Below are positions 1 through 7,896 of a stretch of DNA of 21,303 nt, piece by piece. Source of the stretch: CAYGBM01 sp964348225. GTDB taxonomy: Bacteria; Patescibacteriota; Minisyncoccia; Minisyncoccales; CG1-02-41-26. Position 1 is the first letter of the stretch, and each line of letters begins with the position of its first letter. The stretch spans positions 1 to 21,303 of the forward strand of contig CAYGBM010000015.1 in NCBI GenBank assembly GCA_964348225.1, in the 5' to 3' direction. The notes under the pieces are model-generated. The model had not been told where the DNA came from. It made no database searches and saw only the letters and a program-made list of their open reading frames with translations. A program made the position numbers and the translations under genes.

Positions 1-447
1 CTCATTGCTCTTTTCCATGATGTTTTAATCCCGTTGGGTATTTTGGCGTTTCTTGGTAAGTTTTGGGGGGTTGAGCTCAATATCCCTATTGTTACCGCTT
101 TTTTGACAGTCTTTGGTTATTCTATCAATGATTCAGTAGTGGTTTTTGACAGGGTGAGAGAGAACCTTTTAAGACCCAAAGAGTCTTCATTTGATTTAAC
201 AGTTGAAAAAAGCCTAAATGAGACCCTAACACGTTCTTTGAATACCTCTCTGACCACCATGCTTGTGCTTTTTGCTATATTCCTTTTTGGGGGAGAGAGT
301 CTAAGGTTTTTTGCCCTATCCTTGATAATGGGAATTGGCTTTGGCACTTATTCTTCTCTATTCTTAGCAACCCCTCTTTTGGTAAGTTATCTTCAGTTCA
401 GAGAAAGAAGGAAATACCGAGCCTTTAAAGAAAAGCGAAGGCAGTAA
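1..447 (+). CDS. secF: Protein translocase subunit SecF, C-terminal part (5' end outside window)
   Basis: SecF works with SecD in the cytoplasmic membrane, using the proton gradient to help the SecYEG channel release exported proteins. The frame is open from base 1, so the gene begins upstream; 148 residues are visible. The conserved SecF block is clear: a helix containing ALFHDV, then TVFGYSINDSVVVFDRVREN, followed by the basic loop and two more hydrophobic helices (about residues 83-98 and 101-128 of the visible part). It ends in a short basic cytoplasmic tail typical of SecF. SecD would be expected just upstream. An internal TTG at 34 could be mistaken for the start, but the homology continues upstream of it. 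The assignment is secure; only the missing N-terminus cannot be described. Confidence 0.95.
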   Translation, partial: LIALFHDVLIPLGILAFLGKFWGVELNIPIVTAFLTVFGYSINDSVVVFDRVRENLLRPKESSFDLTVEKSLNETLTRSLNTSLTTMLVLFAIFLFGGESLRFFALSLIMGIGFGTYSSLFLATPLLVSYLQFRERRKYRAFKEKRRQ

Positions 448-473
448 ATTAGAAATTCACAGCCTTGTCCTTG

Positions 474-568
474 ACCCCGTTAGAAATGTGTGGAAGCTTG
501 AATTTCACTTTTTTGCTACGACTATTGGGCTAATTTTATGAATTCCATACCTGTGGTTCTAACGGGGT
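474..568. repeat. Interrupted inverted repeat, possible structured RNA or small palindromic element
   Basis: ACCCCGTTAGAA (474-485) is matched perfectly by its reverse complement TTCTAACGGGGT (557-568). Inside these arms GTGTGGA (488-494) can pair with TCCATAC (544-550) allowing one G-U, so the foldback totals about 19 pairs around a roughly 50-base interior. The right arm touches the -35 box of the next gene. It is not followed by a T-run, so a simple secF terminator is unlikely. It could be a mobile palindromic element, an operator or a non-coding RNA. Confidence 0.5.
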
Positions 569-597
569 TGACAACTTGGCTAAATTATGATTATATA
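568..597 (+). promoter_or_regulatory. Putative sigma-70 promoter of the sigma-4/HARE-HTH gene
   Basis: TTGACA at 568-573 is followed after 18 bases by TATATA at 592-597 (or TTATAT with 17). The predicted start is about 25 bases before the ATG at 631. The -35 box abuts the right arm of the inverted repeat at 474-568, so occupancy or cruciform formation there could affect initiation. Confidence 0.45.
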
Positions 598-630
598 GAT
601 AAAATATAAAGGTGTTAAAAAAAACATTAT

Positions 631-1650
631 ATGCAGCAAAATACAATAAATTACCAAACTATTTGTTTAAAGGTTCTCAAAAGTTTACCTCAAAAACAAA
701 AAGAAGTTCTTGAAAGGAGGTTTGGTTTGCTATCTGGCAACAAGGAAACACTCCAAATCATTGGCAAGGATTTTGGCATTACCAGAGAAAGGGTTCGTCA
801 GATTGAATCAGAGGCTTTTGATAACTTGTTACAGAAGAACGAAACTAAGGGTTTGAGCAATGTTTTTGCTCATTTTAAGGAATACTTTAAAGAGCAGGGA
901 GGTCTAAAAAGAGAGGATATTTTGCTTGCCAATTTGGGCGGGAACCGTTTTCAGAATCAAATCTACTTTTTACTCACCTGGGCTGAGCCGTTTTATCGTT
1001 TTTCTGAAAGCGAAAGTTTCTATCCTTTTTGGAGCATTGATAAAGATATCGCGGCTAAAGTGAAAAAGATTATAGAAAGCATTTTGTTAAAATTTAAAAA
1101 AGAAAAAAAGCCCTTGTCAGCTAAAGACATCCTTTCTCTAGCACAAGAGCAAGATTCTCGTGTTTTTCTTTCTTCTATTGAAACTGCCAAGCAAATTGAA
1201 AAAGGGCCTTTGGGGAATTTTGGCTTGGTTGCTTGGTCAGAAATTAAACCGAGGGGCGTAAGAGACAGAGCTTACCTAAGTTTGAAAAAAGCAGGAAGAC
1301 CTTTGCATTTCAGGAAGATTGCTGAGTTGTCTAGCTTTCTTAACGGAGGCTTAGTTGAGCAGAAAAAGGTTCTTCCCCAGACCGTTCACAATGAGCTTAT
1401 TCGGGATGAAAGGTTTGTGTTGGTTGGCAGAGGGATTTATGCCTTGAGGGAATGGGGTTATATTTCAGGTACTGTTAAAGATGTGATTTGCGATATTTTA
1501 GGAAGGGCCAAAAAACCCTTGGCTACTGAAGAAATAGTTAGATCCGTTTTGGAGCAGAGAGTGGTTAAACCAAATACAATTTTGCTGAATTTGAACAATG
1601 AAAGATGTTTCAGCCGAGATGACAAAGGAAATTATATCTTAAGAACATAA
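631..1650 (+). CDS. Sigma-70 region 4 protein fused to HARE-HTH-like winged helices
   Basis: A 339-residue putative transcription factor. Residues 18-67 form a sigma-70 region 4 helix-turn-helix: LPQKQKEVLERRFGL, then ETLQIIGKDFGITRERVRQIES, the part of sigma factors that contacts the -35 box. No region 2 is present, so it cannot be a complete housekeeping sigma factor. Residues about 211-277 (starting RDRAYLSLKKAGRPLHFRKIAEL and ending VGRGIYALREWGY) resemble the HARE-HTH/RpoE-delta winged helix. A second winged-helix-like segment lies at about 281-337. The middle part (80-200) is unassigned. This architecture is one I associate with CPR bacteria. It may bind RNA polymerase as an accessory regulator, which is inference. 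It has its own promoter and only a weak ribosome site before the ATG. Confidence 0.8.
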   Translation: MQQNTINYQTICLKVLKSLPQKQKEVLERRFGLLSGNKETLQIIGKDFGITRERVRQIESEAFDNLLQKNETKGLSNVFAHFKEYFKEQGGLKREDILLANLGGNRFQNQIYFLLTWAEPFYRFSESESFYPFWSIDKDIAAKVKKIIESILLKFKKEKKPLSAKDILSLAQEQDSRVFLSSIETAKQIEKGPLGNFGLVAWSEIKPRGVRDRAYLSLKKAGRPLHFRKIAELSSFLNGGLVEQKKVLPQTVHNELIRDERFVLVGRGIYALREWGYISGTVKDVICDILGRAKKPLATEEIVRSVLEQRVVKPNTILLNLNNERCFSRDDKGNYILRT

Positions 1651-1691
1651 TCAGGGTTTTTTGCTTAGCCACAGGCAGAGAACGAAAAACT

Positions 1692-1910
1692 ATGCTCGAG
1701 ACAGGCATTAAAATTTTTCTTTTGATGGGGCTTGCTTTGTTTATAGCTTTCTCTTATACATTTCTTTTGTGGACAGACAGAAAGATGAGCCGACTTCGTA
1801 ATGTGCTTGGATCCATGCTCCTTACCTTGTTGTTTGTTTTTAAAATTATTTTCTACGGTACCTTACTTTTAGCTTTAACTTTTTTAATCATAAAAGTCTT
1901 CCCGTTCTAA
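1692..1910 (+). CDS. Small two-helix membrane protein, function unknown
   Basis: A 72-residue hydrophobic protein I do not recognise. One transmembrane helix spans about residues 7-27 and a second about 41-69. They are joined by a short basic loop (DRKMSRLRN), which by the positive-inside rule would face the cytoplasm and put both termini outside. It lies 41 bases after the sigma-4/HARE gene and 21 bases before the membrane protein/ATPase pair, all on the same strand, so it is probably co-transcribed with them. A small membrane subunit of the same apparatus is possible, but nothing in the sequence proves it. The ATG at 1692 is the first start in frame. Confidence 0.6.
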   Translation: MLETGIKIFLLMGLALFIAFSYTFLLWTDRKMSRLRNVLGSMLLTLLFVFKIIFYGTLLLALTFLIIKVFPF

Positions 1911-1931
1911 TCTTGTTATGGCGGAATTATT

Positions 1932-3224
1932 ATGCCCCTCATTTTAGAGACAATTTTAGCCAATCTGTGGTTGCTAGTTAAAACCTGGTGGTGGTTAATT
2001 CTACCCATCGTGCTTTACCCTGCAGCAAAATTTATGTATCGGTGGTGGATAATGTGGGAGATTTGGTACAAAGAAATAGAATGGATGGTCTTTGAGATTA
2101 CCCCGCCAGCAGAAGTGAAAAAGCCCTTCCGAGCAATGGAAGATGTAATCCATTCTTTGTGGCCCCTTTATGATTCTCCTAATTGGCGAGAGGAATGGTG
2201 CCAAGGAGAGTTTCCAAAGGGTCCTTTTTGGCTCTCTTTCGAAATAGCAAGCTTTGGAGGAGATATTCATTTCTACGTAAGGTTGGAAAAGAGATTAAAG
2301 GACTTTTTTGAATCAGTTCTTCACGCCCATTACCCAGACGCTGAAATTCGGGAAGTTCCCGACTATACTCAAAATATTCCCCAGAACATTCCTAACGATA
2401 AATGGGGCATCTATGGTGAAGATTACCATTTCAGATACGACGACCCTTATCCGATTAGAACTTATAAATTTTTTGAGATAAAACCAGAAGAAGTAACCGA
2501 AGAGAAACGACTTGACCCCTTCCCTGCTTTGTTGGAGAGAATGACCAAACTCAAAAAAGATGAGCAGGCTTGGTTTCAAATGATTCTTGTCCCGATATTA
2601 GACAGAGATGTTGACTGGATAACTCAAGGAAGGAAACTTGCTGACAAAATCGCCAGACGTCCTGAAGAAGAGAAGCCAAAATCAATAATTGGAGAAACAG
2701 CTAGGGCTTTGGCTTATGGTAAAACCCCCTACGAGAAAGAAGAAAAAGAAGAAAAAGAAATAATTCCGCCAGAGATGAAGCTAACGCCCGGTGAAAGAGA
2801 GGTTCTTCAAGGTATAGAGGAAAAAATTTCAAAGCATGGTTTTAAGACCTCAATGAGATATCTCTATATCCACAGAGCAGGCGCTTATTTTTCGCCCTAT
2901 GCTAAAATAACTAGGTCCTATTTTATGCACTTTGGCACAGAAAATTTAAACTCGGTTTTATACCTGCCAAGAACAAGAACCAGGGTCCACTTTCTTTTCA
3001 GGAAACGTCGGCTCTATGCCAGAAAAAGAGATATGTTCAGAAAGTATGTCAAAAGATTCCCGCCCTGCTATCCAAGATTGATAGGGTATGGCACAATGAT
3101 TTTTAATGCTGAAGAATTAGCTACTATGTTTCATCTGCCAGTGAAGGCTGCTTTGCTGCCACCGGGCGTACCCCGGCTTTTAGCTAAAAAAGGAGGGCCC
3201 CCACCAGGTATCCCAACAGAATGA
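1932..3224 (+). CDS. Membrane-anchored partner protein of a VirD4/HerA-like ATPase (DUF8128-like)
   Basis: A 430-residue protein with a Trp-rich N-terminal membrane helix (about residues 10-34) followed by a soluble domain. The segment around residues 98-145, FWLSFEIASFGGDIHFYVRL then HAHYPDAEIREVPDY, resembles the conserved N-terminal domain found next to, or fused to, type IV secretion-like DNA-translocating ATPases in CPR and Firmicutes. A charged stretch at about 250-285 and a proline/glycine-rich end (PPGVPRLLAKKGGPPPGIP) follow. The stop overlaps the start of the ATPase gene (ATGA), which suggests translational coupling and a shared complex. It probably anchors the ATPase to the membrane; that role is inferred from context. 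No enzymatic motif is visible. Confidence 0.7.
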   Translation: MPLILETILANLWLLVKTWWWLILPIVLYPAAKFMYRWWIMWEIWYKEIEWMVFEITPPAEVKKPFRAMEDVIHSLWPLYDSPNWREEWCQGEFPKGPFWLSFEIASFGGDIHFYVRLEKRLKDFFESVLHAHYPDAEIREVPDYTQNIPQNIPNDKWGIYGEDYHFRYDDPYPIRTYKFFEIKPEEVTEEKRLDPFPALLERMTKLKKDEQAWFQMILVPILDRDVDWITQGRKLADKIARRPEEEKPKSIIGETARALAYGKTPYEKEEKEEKEIIPPEMKLTPGEREVLQGIEEKISKHGFKTSMRYLYIHRAGAYFSPYAKITRSYFMHFGTENLNSVLYLPRTRTRVHFLFRKRRLYARKRDMFRKYVKRFPPCYPRLIGYGTMIFNAEELATMFHLPVKAALLPPGVPRLLAKKGGPPPGIPTE

Positions 3225-4990
3225 TCCAAAAGTCTACGGAGATTAACTTCTTTGGTAAAACAACCTTTCGCAACGAAAGGAAAAAATTCGGCATAAAGCT
3301 CGATGACCGTCGACGTCATGTTTATATTGTTGGAAAAACGGGAATGGGAAAAACCGCCCTTTTAAGAAACAAGGCTGTTCAAGATATCAGAGAGGGCAGG
3401 GGAGTGGGCTTTGTTGACCCTCATGGTGAGGCGGCTGAAGAGCTTTTAGATTTTATCCCGAAACAAAGGATTAATGATGTTTGCTACTTTAACCCAGCTG
3501 ACTTGAATTTTCCCATTAGCTTCAATGTAATGGAAAAAGTTGATGTTGAGCATCGCCATTTAGTGGCTTCTGGTTTGATGGGCGTTTTTAAGAAGATTTG
3601 GCCTGATGTTTGGTCAGCTCGCATGGAGTATATTTTGCACAATTCTATTTTAGCTTTACTTGAATACCCGGGTTCAACAATATTGGGAGTTAACAGAATG
3701 TTGGCTGACCCAGATTACCGTAAGGAGGTGGTTGATAATATAAAAGATCCTGTTGTTAAATCTTTTTGGATTAATGAGTTTGCAAGATATACCCAAAGAT
3801 ATGAGATAGAAGCAACAGCAGCCATTCAAAACAAGATAGGCCAGTTTATTTCAGCCCCCTTGATTAGAAATATTGTTGGCCAAATTGCTTCCTCTGTTGA
3901 TATGAGGAAGTTAATGGACGAGGGGAAGATTTTAATTTTGAACCTGTCAAAAGGAAGAATAGGGGAAGATGCTTCAAAGCTCTTGGGTGGGCTTTTGATA
4001 ACTAAATTACAGTTGGCAGCTATGTCAAGGGTTGATATTCCAGAAGAAAAGAGAAGAGATTTCTTTTTATATGTTGATGAGTTTCAAAATTTTGCAACCG
4101 AATCTTTCACCAACATTTTGTCTGAAGCCAGAAAATACCGCTTAGCTTTGATTCTAGCCCACCAGTATATTGCCCAAATGGAAGAAACCGTCAGGGATGC
4201 TGTTTTTGGGAATGTCGGCACTTTAGTTAGCTTCAGGGTGGGGGCTGAGGACGCAGAGTATTTAGAGAAAGAATTTGCCCCGGAATTTACAGCCCAAGAT
4301 TTGGTGAATTTGCCCAAATACCAGATTTATTTGAAGCTGATGGTAGACGGGGTAGCTGGTCGTCCCTTTTCAGCCCAAACCCTTGTCCCCCTTGACATAC
4401 CTGCCATCTCTTTTAAGGATAAGATTATTCAAGCCTCAAGAGAAAGATACAGCACAGGCCGCCAGATTGTTGAAGAAAAAATTGCCCGTTGGACCGGAGA
4501 TTTTGTCTTGCAAGAAACCTCCCAGGCAGCTAAGGGTGTGGACCTTTTTGATGCCAAATGCCAGCAATGCGGCAAGTGGGCGAAGGTTCCCTTTAAGCCA
4601 GAGCCCGGCAGGTCTGTTTATTGTAAATCCTGTTTGAAAAAACTTGAAAAAGAAAGAGAAAAAGAAAAAGGGGCAGCAGGAATAAGAGAAGAAAAGAAAG
4701 ACGGGGTTAGAGCTTTTTCTCTTGAAGAGCTACTTTTGAAAAGACCAATTCAATTCTCCCGCAGAAAGAAAAAAAGAGAAGAAAATGCCCAAAAAGAAAA
4801 GAAAGACAGAAAAGAAGTTGATAAAGACCAATTAAAAGAGGCATTGGAAGAATCACTAGAGGGGGTTGGGAAAGAAAGAAAAAGAGGTAAAAAGGAGAAA
4901 AAGTCTAATCCAGGGCATTCTGACTTGAGAAATCGAAAGAAAAATCCAAATAGGGGAAAAATTGAACCAGGACAAACAATCAAGTTTTAA
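3221..4990 (+). CDS. VirD4/TraD/HerA-type hexameric ATPase with zinc-ribbon-like C-terminal segment
   Basis: A 589-residue P-loop ATPase of the type IV secretion coupling-protein/HerA group. Walker A is GKTGMGKT at about 38-45 and Walker B is FFLYVDE at about 281-287. They are followed by the family blocks SEARKYRLALILAHQY (301-316), NVGTLVSFRVGAEDAE (331-346) and NLPKYQIYLKLMVDG (363-377). Cys447, Cys450, Cys468 and Cys471 form a CxxC-x17-CxxC zinc-ribbon-like segment. The last 110 residues are a Lys/Glu/Arg-rich, probably disordered tail. Such ATPases pump DNA or protein through a membrane or along DNA. No relaxase, VirB4 or pilin lies nearby, so the substrate is unknown. The gene overlaps its upstream membrane partner by four bases. 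It may belong to a conserved chromosomal CPR system rather than a conjugative element. Confidence 0.85.
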   Translation: MIQKSTEINFFGKTTFRNERKKFGIKLDDRRRHVYIVGKTGMGKTALLRNKAVQDIREGRGVGFVDPHGEAAEELLDFIPKQRINDVCYFNPADLNFPISFNVMEKVDVEHRHLVASGLMGVFKKIWPDVWSARMEYILHNSILALLEYPGSTILGVNRMLADPDYRKEVVDNIKDPVVKSFWINEFARYTQRYEIEATAAIQNKIGQFISAPLIRNIVGQIASSVDMRKLMDEGKILILNLSKGRIGEDASKLLGGLLITKLQLAAMSRVDIPEEKRRDFFLYVDEFQNFATESFTNILSEARKYRLALILAHQYIAQMEETVRDAVFGNVGTLVSFRVGAEDAEYLEKEFAPEFTAQDLVNLPKYQIYLKLMVDGVAGRPFSAQTLVPLDIPAISFKDKIIQASRERYSTGRQIVEEKIARWTGDFVLQETSQAAKGVDLFDAKCQQCGKWAKVPFKPEPGRSVYCKSCLKKLEKEREKEKGAAGIREEKKDGVRAFSLEELLLKRPIQFSRRKKKREENAQKEKKDRKEVDKDQLKEALEESLEGVGKERKRGKKEKKSNPGHSDLRNRKKNPNRGKIEPGQTIKF

Positions 4991-4997
4991 AATTTCT

Positions 4998-6179
4998 ATG
5001 TTTCGTTCTCTTCACGATTTCAATTTTTCTAATAAGCGGGTTCTGGTAAGGTGTGATTTTAACGTCCCCGTAAAGGACGGGAAAGTTCTAGACGATTTTA
5101 GAATTAGAAGAGCTCTTCCAACAATTAATTATCTAAAAGAGGTTGGAGCCAAAGTCATTTTGCTTTCCCACTTGGGCAGGCCCTGGGATATTAAAAGCAA
5201 AAGGCGAAGAAAGAAAAAGTATAGTTTAGAGCCCATTTGTGAGAGATTGAAAGAATTATTACAGGGGAATATTGAATTTTCAGAAGAAATTATTGGAGAA
5301 GAAGCTCAAAAAAAGACTCAGAAGATGGAAGAAGGCGATATCTTACTGCTGGAAAATCTTAGGTTTGAGAAGGGAGAGGAAGAAAACAACCAAGAATTTG
5401 CCAAGGCCCTAGCTGAGCTTGGAGAATATTTTGTTGAAGAGGCTTTTAGTGTTTGTCATAGAGCCCATGCCTCGGTTGTTAGTTTGCCAAAAATTTTACC
5501 TAATTTTGCTGGATTTGGGCTTGAAAAAGAGGTTGGAGTGCTGTCGCAAATTTCTCAAAATCCCCAAAGACCTCTTGTTGGTATAATTGGTGGGGCAAAA
5601 ATTGAATCCAAAATCAAAGTTATTAAAAAGTTTTTGGAAACAGCTGACCATTTGTTGTTAGGAGGGAAAATTGCCAATGTTCTTTTGACGATTAAAGGGA
5701 TTTGTGTGAGCAAGCCTTTGCCAGAAGATAAAAGCATTGTCGAGAGAATTCAGAAATTGAGGTTAACTAACCCAAAGCTTCATTTACCGATTGACGCCTT
5801 AGTTTCTTTTGAAAAAGATAGGGAAGACCATATCAGAGAGACGGGTCCTGCTAATCTTCGCAAAGAAGAAGAAATCTTTGACATTGGCAAAGAAACCATC
5901 AAGACCTTTGGCAGCATCATTAAACAAGCAAAGACTATTTTTTGGTCAGGTCCTTTAGGGTTAGCCGAGCATGAGAAATTCAGTAGAGGAACGAAAGCGA
6001 TAGCTGAGATTATTGGCCACAATCAATCTGCTTTTAAGGTGGTTGGGGGAGGGGATACCATTGCCATTTTGCAGGGCTTTGGCCTTTTGGACAGATTTTC
6101 CTATATTGCAACTGGCGGGGGTGCGATGTTAGCTTTCCTAGCTAGCGATAGAATGCCGGGATTGGAAGCTTTACAATAA
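4998..6179 (+). CDS. pgk: Phosphoglycerate kinase
   Basis: Transfers the acyl phosphate of 1,3-bisphosphoglycerate to ADP in glycolysis, in the cytoplasm. With the ATG at 4998 the protein has 393 residues, the usual bacterial length. Substrate-binding signatures are all present: RCDFNVP (18-24), SHLGRP (57-62), LLENLRF (117-123) and HRAHAS (154-159). The nucleotide lobe has GGAKIESKI (198-206), FWSGPLG (315-321), GGGDT (350-354) and ATGGGA near the end. The usual NDAFG before HRAHAS is replaced by VEEAFSVC, a departure in the first lobe. An upstream TTG at 4962 in the same frame would overlap the ATPase gene and add 12 residues without homology, so I prefer 4998. It starts 8 bases after the ATPase stop and is probably co-transcribed. 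Confidence 0.95.
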   Translation: MFRSLHDFNFSNKRVLVRCDFNVPVKDGKVLDDFRIRRALPTINYLKEVGAKVILLSHLGRPWDIKSKRRRKKKYSLEPICERLKELLQGNIEFSEEIIGEEAQKKTQKMEEGDILLLENLRFEKGEEENNQEFAKALAELGEYFVEEAFSVCHRAHASVVSLPKILPNFAGFGLEKEVGVLSQISQNPQRPLVGIIGGAKIESKIKVIKKFLETADHLLLGGKIANVLLTIKGICVSKPLPEDKSIVERIQKLRLTNPKLHLPIDALVSFEKDREDHIRETGPANLRKEEEIFDIGKETIKTFGSIIKQAKTIFWSGPLGLAEHEKFSRGTKAIAEIIGHNQSAFKVVGGGDTIAILQGFGLLDRFSYIATGGGAMLAFLASDRMPGLEALQ

Positions 6180-6213
6180 TTTCAAATTTTAAATTATTTC
6201 AATTTTTTTATTT

Positions 6214-7359
6214 ATGCCAGAAATTAAGAATTTAAAAAAAACAGCTCAAAGGATTAAAAGGGCAGTAAAGGAAAAAGAGAACATTATTTTATATGCTGAC
6301 GCTGATTTAGACGGCACAACATCCCTTGTTTTACTTGAAGAAACAATAAAAAATATGGGAGGAAATAACCCTTTTTGCTATTTTCCAGATAGAGAAAAAG
6401 AGGGTTATGGTTTAAACAAAGAAGCTTTGGGGTTTTTGAAAGAGTATTTGCCAGCCTTGCTGATTGCTTTGGATTGTGGCATTGGAAATTTTGATGAAAT
6501 TAAATTAGCAAAAAATCTTGGCTTTGAGATAATAGTTATTGACCATCACGAAGTTCTAGAGAACATTCCCAAAGATGCCATTGTTGTTGACCCAAAACAA
6601 AAAAACGACCCTTATCCCTTCAAGGGCCTAACAGCTGTTGGCATTGTCTATTGCCTTTGCGAGCTCCTTTTGAAAGAAAAGCTTTCTGGAGCCCTTAAGC
6701 AAAGTTTTTTAGAATTAGCTGCTCTTGGCACTTTGGCTGATATGATGCCAGAAGAGAATCTTAATCAATTTTTAATAAAAGAGGGCCTGAATTCCCTCCT
6801 TTTTACTTTCCGGCCAGGGCTTCGAGCCATTTTGGAAATAGCCACCGGCAAAGAACAATCTCCCCGGGAAGCTGCTCAAAGGCTGATCTCTATTTTAAAC
6901 ATCACTGATGTTAAAAATCATCTAACCACAGCCCATTCCCTTTTAACTGTTTCTTTACAAGAAAAAGCCAAAAATTTAGCGAAAGAAGTCTTTTCAAAAT
7001 ATCAACAGAGGCGCTTAGAAATCCAAAAGATGTACCAAGAGGTAGAGGGAAGAGTAGATAGTGAAAAAAAGGAGGAGGGGATTTTGTTTGCTGCAAGCCC
7101 TGATTGGCCCCAAGTTTTAACAGGTACTGTTGCTTCAAGGATTTGCCGGCGATATAAAAAGCCAACCTTTATTGTAAAAATTGGGCAAAAAATCAGTAGG
7201 GGCTCAGTGAGAGCCCCAAAGGGATTTGATAGTGTGGCAGCTTTGCACGGCTGCGGGCATTTGCTTGAAATGTACGGGGGCCATCCTCCAGCTTCAGGCT
7301 TTAGCGTTAAAAACGAAAACATAGAAAAATTTAGAGAGTGCTTATTGAAGAACTTCTAA
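6214..7359 (+). CDS. DHH-family phosphoesterase, short RecJ-like single-strand exonuclease
   Basis: A 381-residue member of the DHH superfamily, whose manganese-dependent enzymes cleave phosphodiester bonds. The catalytic motifs are intact: DADLDG (29-34), ALDCGIGN (85-92), DHHE (110-113) and VVDP (124-127). The C-terminal DHHA1 domain shows SRGSVRAPKGFD (328-339) and GCGHLLEMYGGHPPASG (346-362), as in RecJ. Bacterial RecJ is usually well over 500 residues with a C-terminal OB domain; that part is missing here, so this is a compact core version. It may act on single-stranded DNA in recombination and mismatch repair, or on short oligonucleotides as NrnA-type enzymes do. The adjacent downstream RNase H gene fits a nucleic-acid degradation role. 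A low-complexity T/A-rich spacer (6180-6213) precedes the ATG. Confidence 0.85.
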   Translation: MPEIKNLKKTAQRIKRAVKEKENIILYADADLDGTTSLVLLEETIKNMGGNNPFCYFPDREKEGYGLNKEALGFLKEYLPALLIALDCGIGNFDEIKLAKNLGFEIIVIDHHEVLENIPKDAIVVDPKQKNDPYPFKGLTAVGIVYCLCELLLKEKLSGALKQSFLELAALGTLADMMPEENLNQFLIKEGLNSLLFTFRPGLRAILEIATGKEQSPREAAQRLISILNITDVKNHLTTAHSLLTVSLQEKAKNLAKEVFSKYQQRRLEIQKMYQEVEGRVDSEKKEEGILFAASPDWPQVLTGTVASRICRRYKKPTFIVKIGQKISRGSVRAPKGFDSVAALHGCGHLLEMYGGHPPASGFSVKNENIEKFRECLLKNF

Positions 7360-7382
7360 ATGAACTAAGTACAATAGGGCTT

Positions 7383-7832
7383 ATGGGTTCTTTGCAGAAA
7401 ATCACAATTTACATAGATGGCGGTTCAAGGGGCAATCCGGGACCTGCTGCTTTTGGAGTGGTTTTTGAAACAGATAAAGGAGGAGTTGTTAAAAAATACT
7501 CCCAGTATATTGGGGATAGCACCAACAATGAATCTGAATACCAAGGGTTAATTTTCGCCTTAAAAAAAGCCAAGGCTCTTTTTGGCAAAGAGAAGGCAAA
7601 AAAAATGCCCATTGAGCTTAAATCAGACTCAGAGCTTTTGATAAAACAGATGAAAGGAGAGTATAAAATAAAAGAACCCAATATCCAGAAGCTTTTTCTG
7701 AAAGCCTGGAACCTCAAGATTGATTTTGATAATCTAGTTTTCTCTCCAATAGCGAGAGAAGAAAACAAAGAAGCAGACAGATTAGTGAATGAAGCCTTAG
7801 ATTCGCAACAAAGGACCCAGAGGCTTCTTTAA
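7383..7832 (+). CDS. Ribonuclease HI-family protein
   Basis: Degrades RNA in RNA-DNA hybrids, for example during primer removal. With the ATG at 7383 the protein has 149 residues. The active-site carboxylates can be assigned: Asp12 in YIDGGSRGNPGP, Glu50 in NNESEY, Asp82 in LKSDSELLIKQMKGEY and Asp132 in NKEADRLVNEAL. There is no obvious basic protrusion, so it resembles the short, archaeal-like RNase HI group rather than E. coli RnhA. An in-frame GTG at 7338 would overlap the DHH gene and add 15 residues; the ATG at 7383 lies just before the first conserved strand and is preferred. Some members of this family are annotated as reverse-transcriptase-like proteins. Confidence 0.85.
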   Translation: MGSLQKITIYIDGGSRGNPGPAAFGVVFETDKGGVVKKYSQYIGDSTNNESEYQGLIFALKKAKALFGKEKAKKMPIELKSDSELLIKQMKGEYKIKEPNIQKLFLKAWNLKIDFDNLVFSPIAREENKEADRLVNEALDSQQRTQRLL

Positions 7833-7858
7833 ACTCTTTGGGCTTTCCTTCTCTTTTT
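7811..7858 (+). terminator. Possible terminator at the 3' end of the RNase H gene
   Basis: CCCAGAG (7816-7822) can pair with CTCTTTGGG (7834-7842) allowing a wobble, and flanking AAGG with CCTT, around the stop codon. TTTTT at 7854-7858 follows. The stem is imperfect, so the call is tentative. It would separate the operon from the RNase P RNA promoter immediately downstream. Confidence 0.4.
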
Positions 7859-7860
7859 AT

Positions 7861-7888
7861 TTGACTTTTACTATTTTTTTGCTATAAT
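7861..7888 (+). promoter_or_regulatory. Sigma-70 promoter of the RNase P RNA gene
   Basis: TTGACT (7861-7866) and a perfect TATAAT (7883-7888) are separated by 16 bases. Initiation would be expected at about 7895-7897, which coincides with the first base of the P1 helix of the RNase P RNA. This agreement supports both calls. Confidence 0.8.
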
Positions 7889-7896
7889 AAGAATGT

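Noticed and set aside
4962..4997. TTG start of pgk at 4962
   Set aside because: It overlaps the ATPase gene by 29 bases and adds residues outside the PGK fold; the ATG at 4998 gives the usual length.
7002..7322. Minus-strand 106-codon frame opposite the DHH gene
   Set aside because: It is a shadow of the well-conserved plus-strand gene, with no family resemblance.
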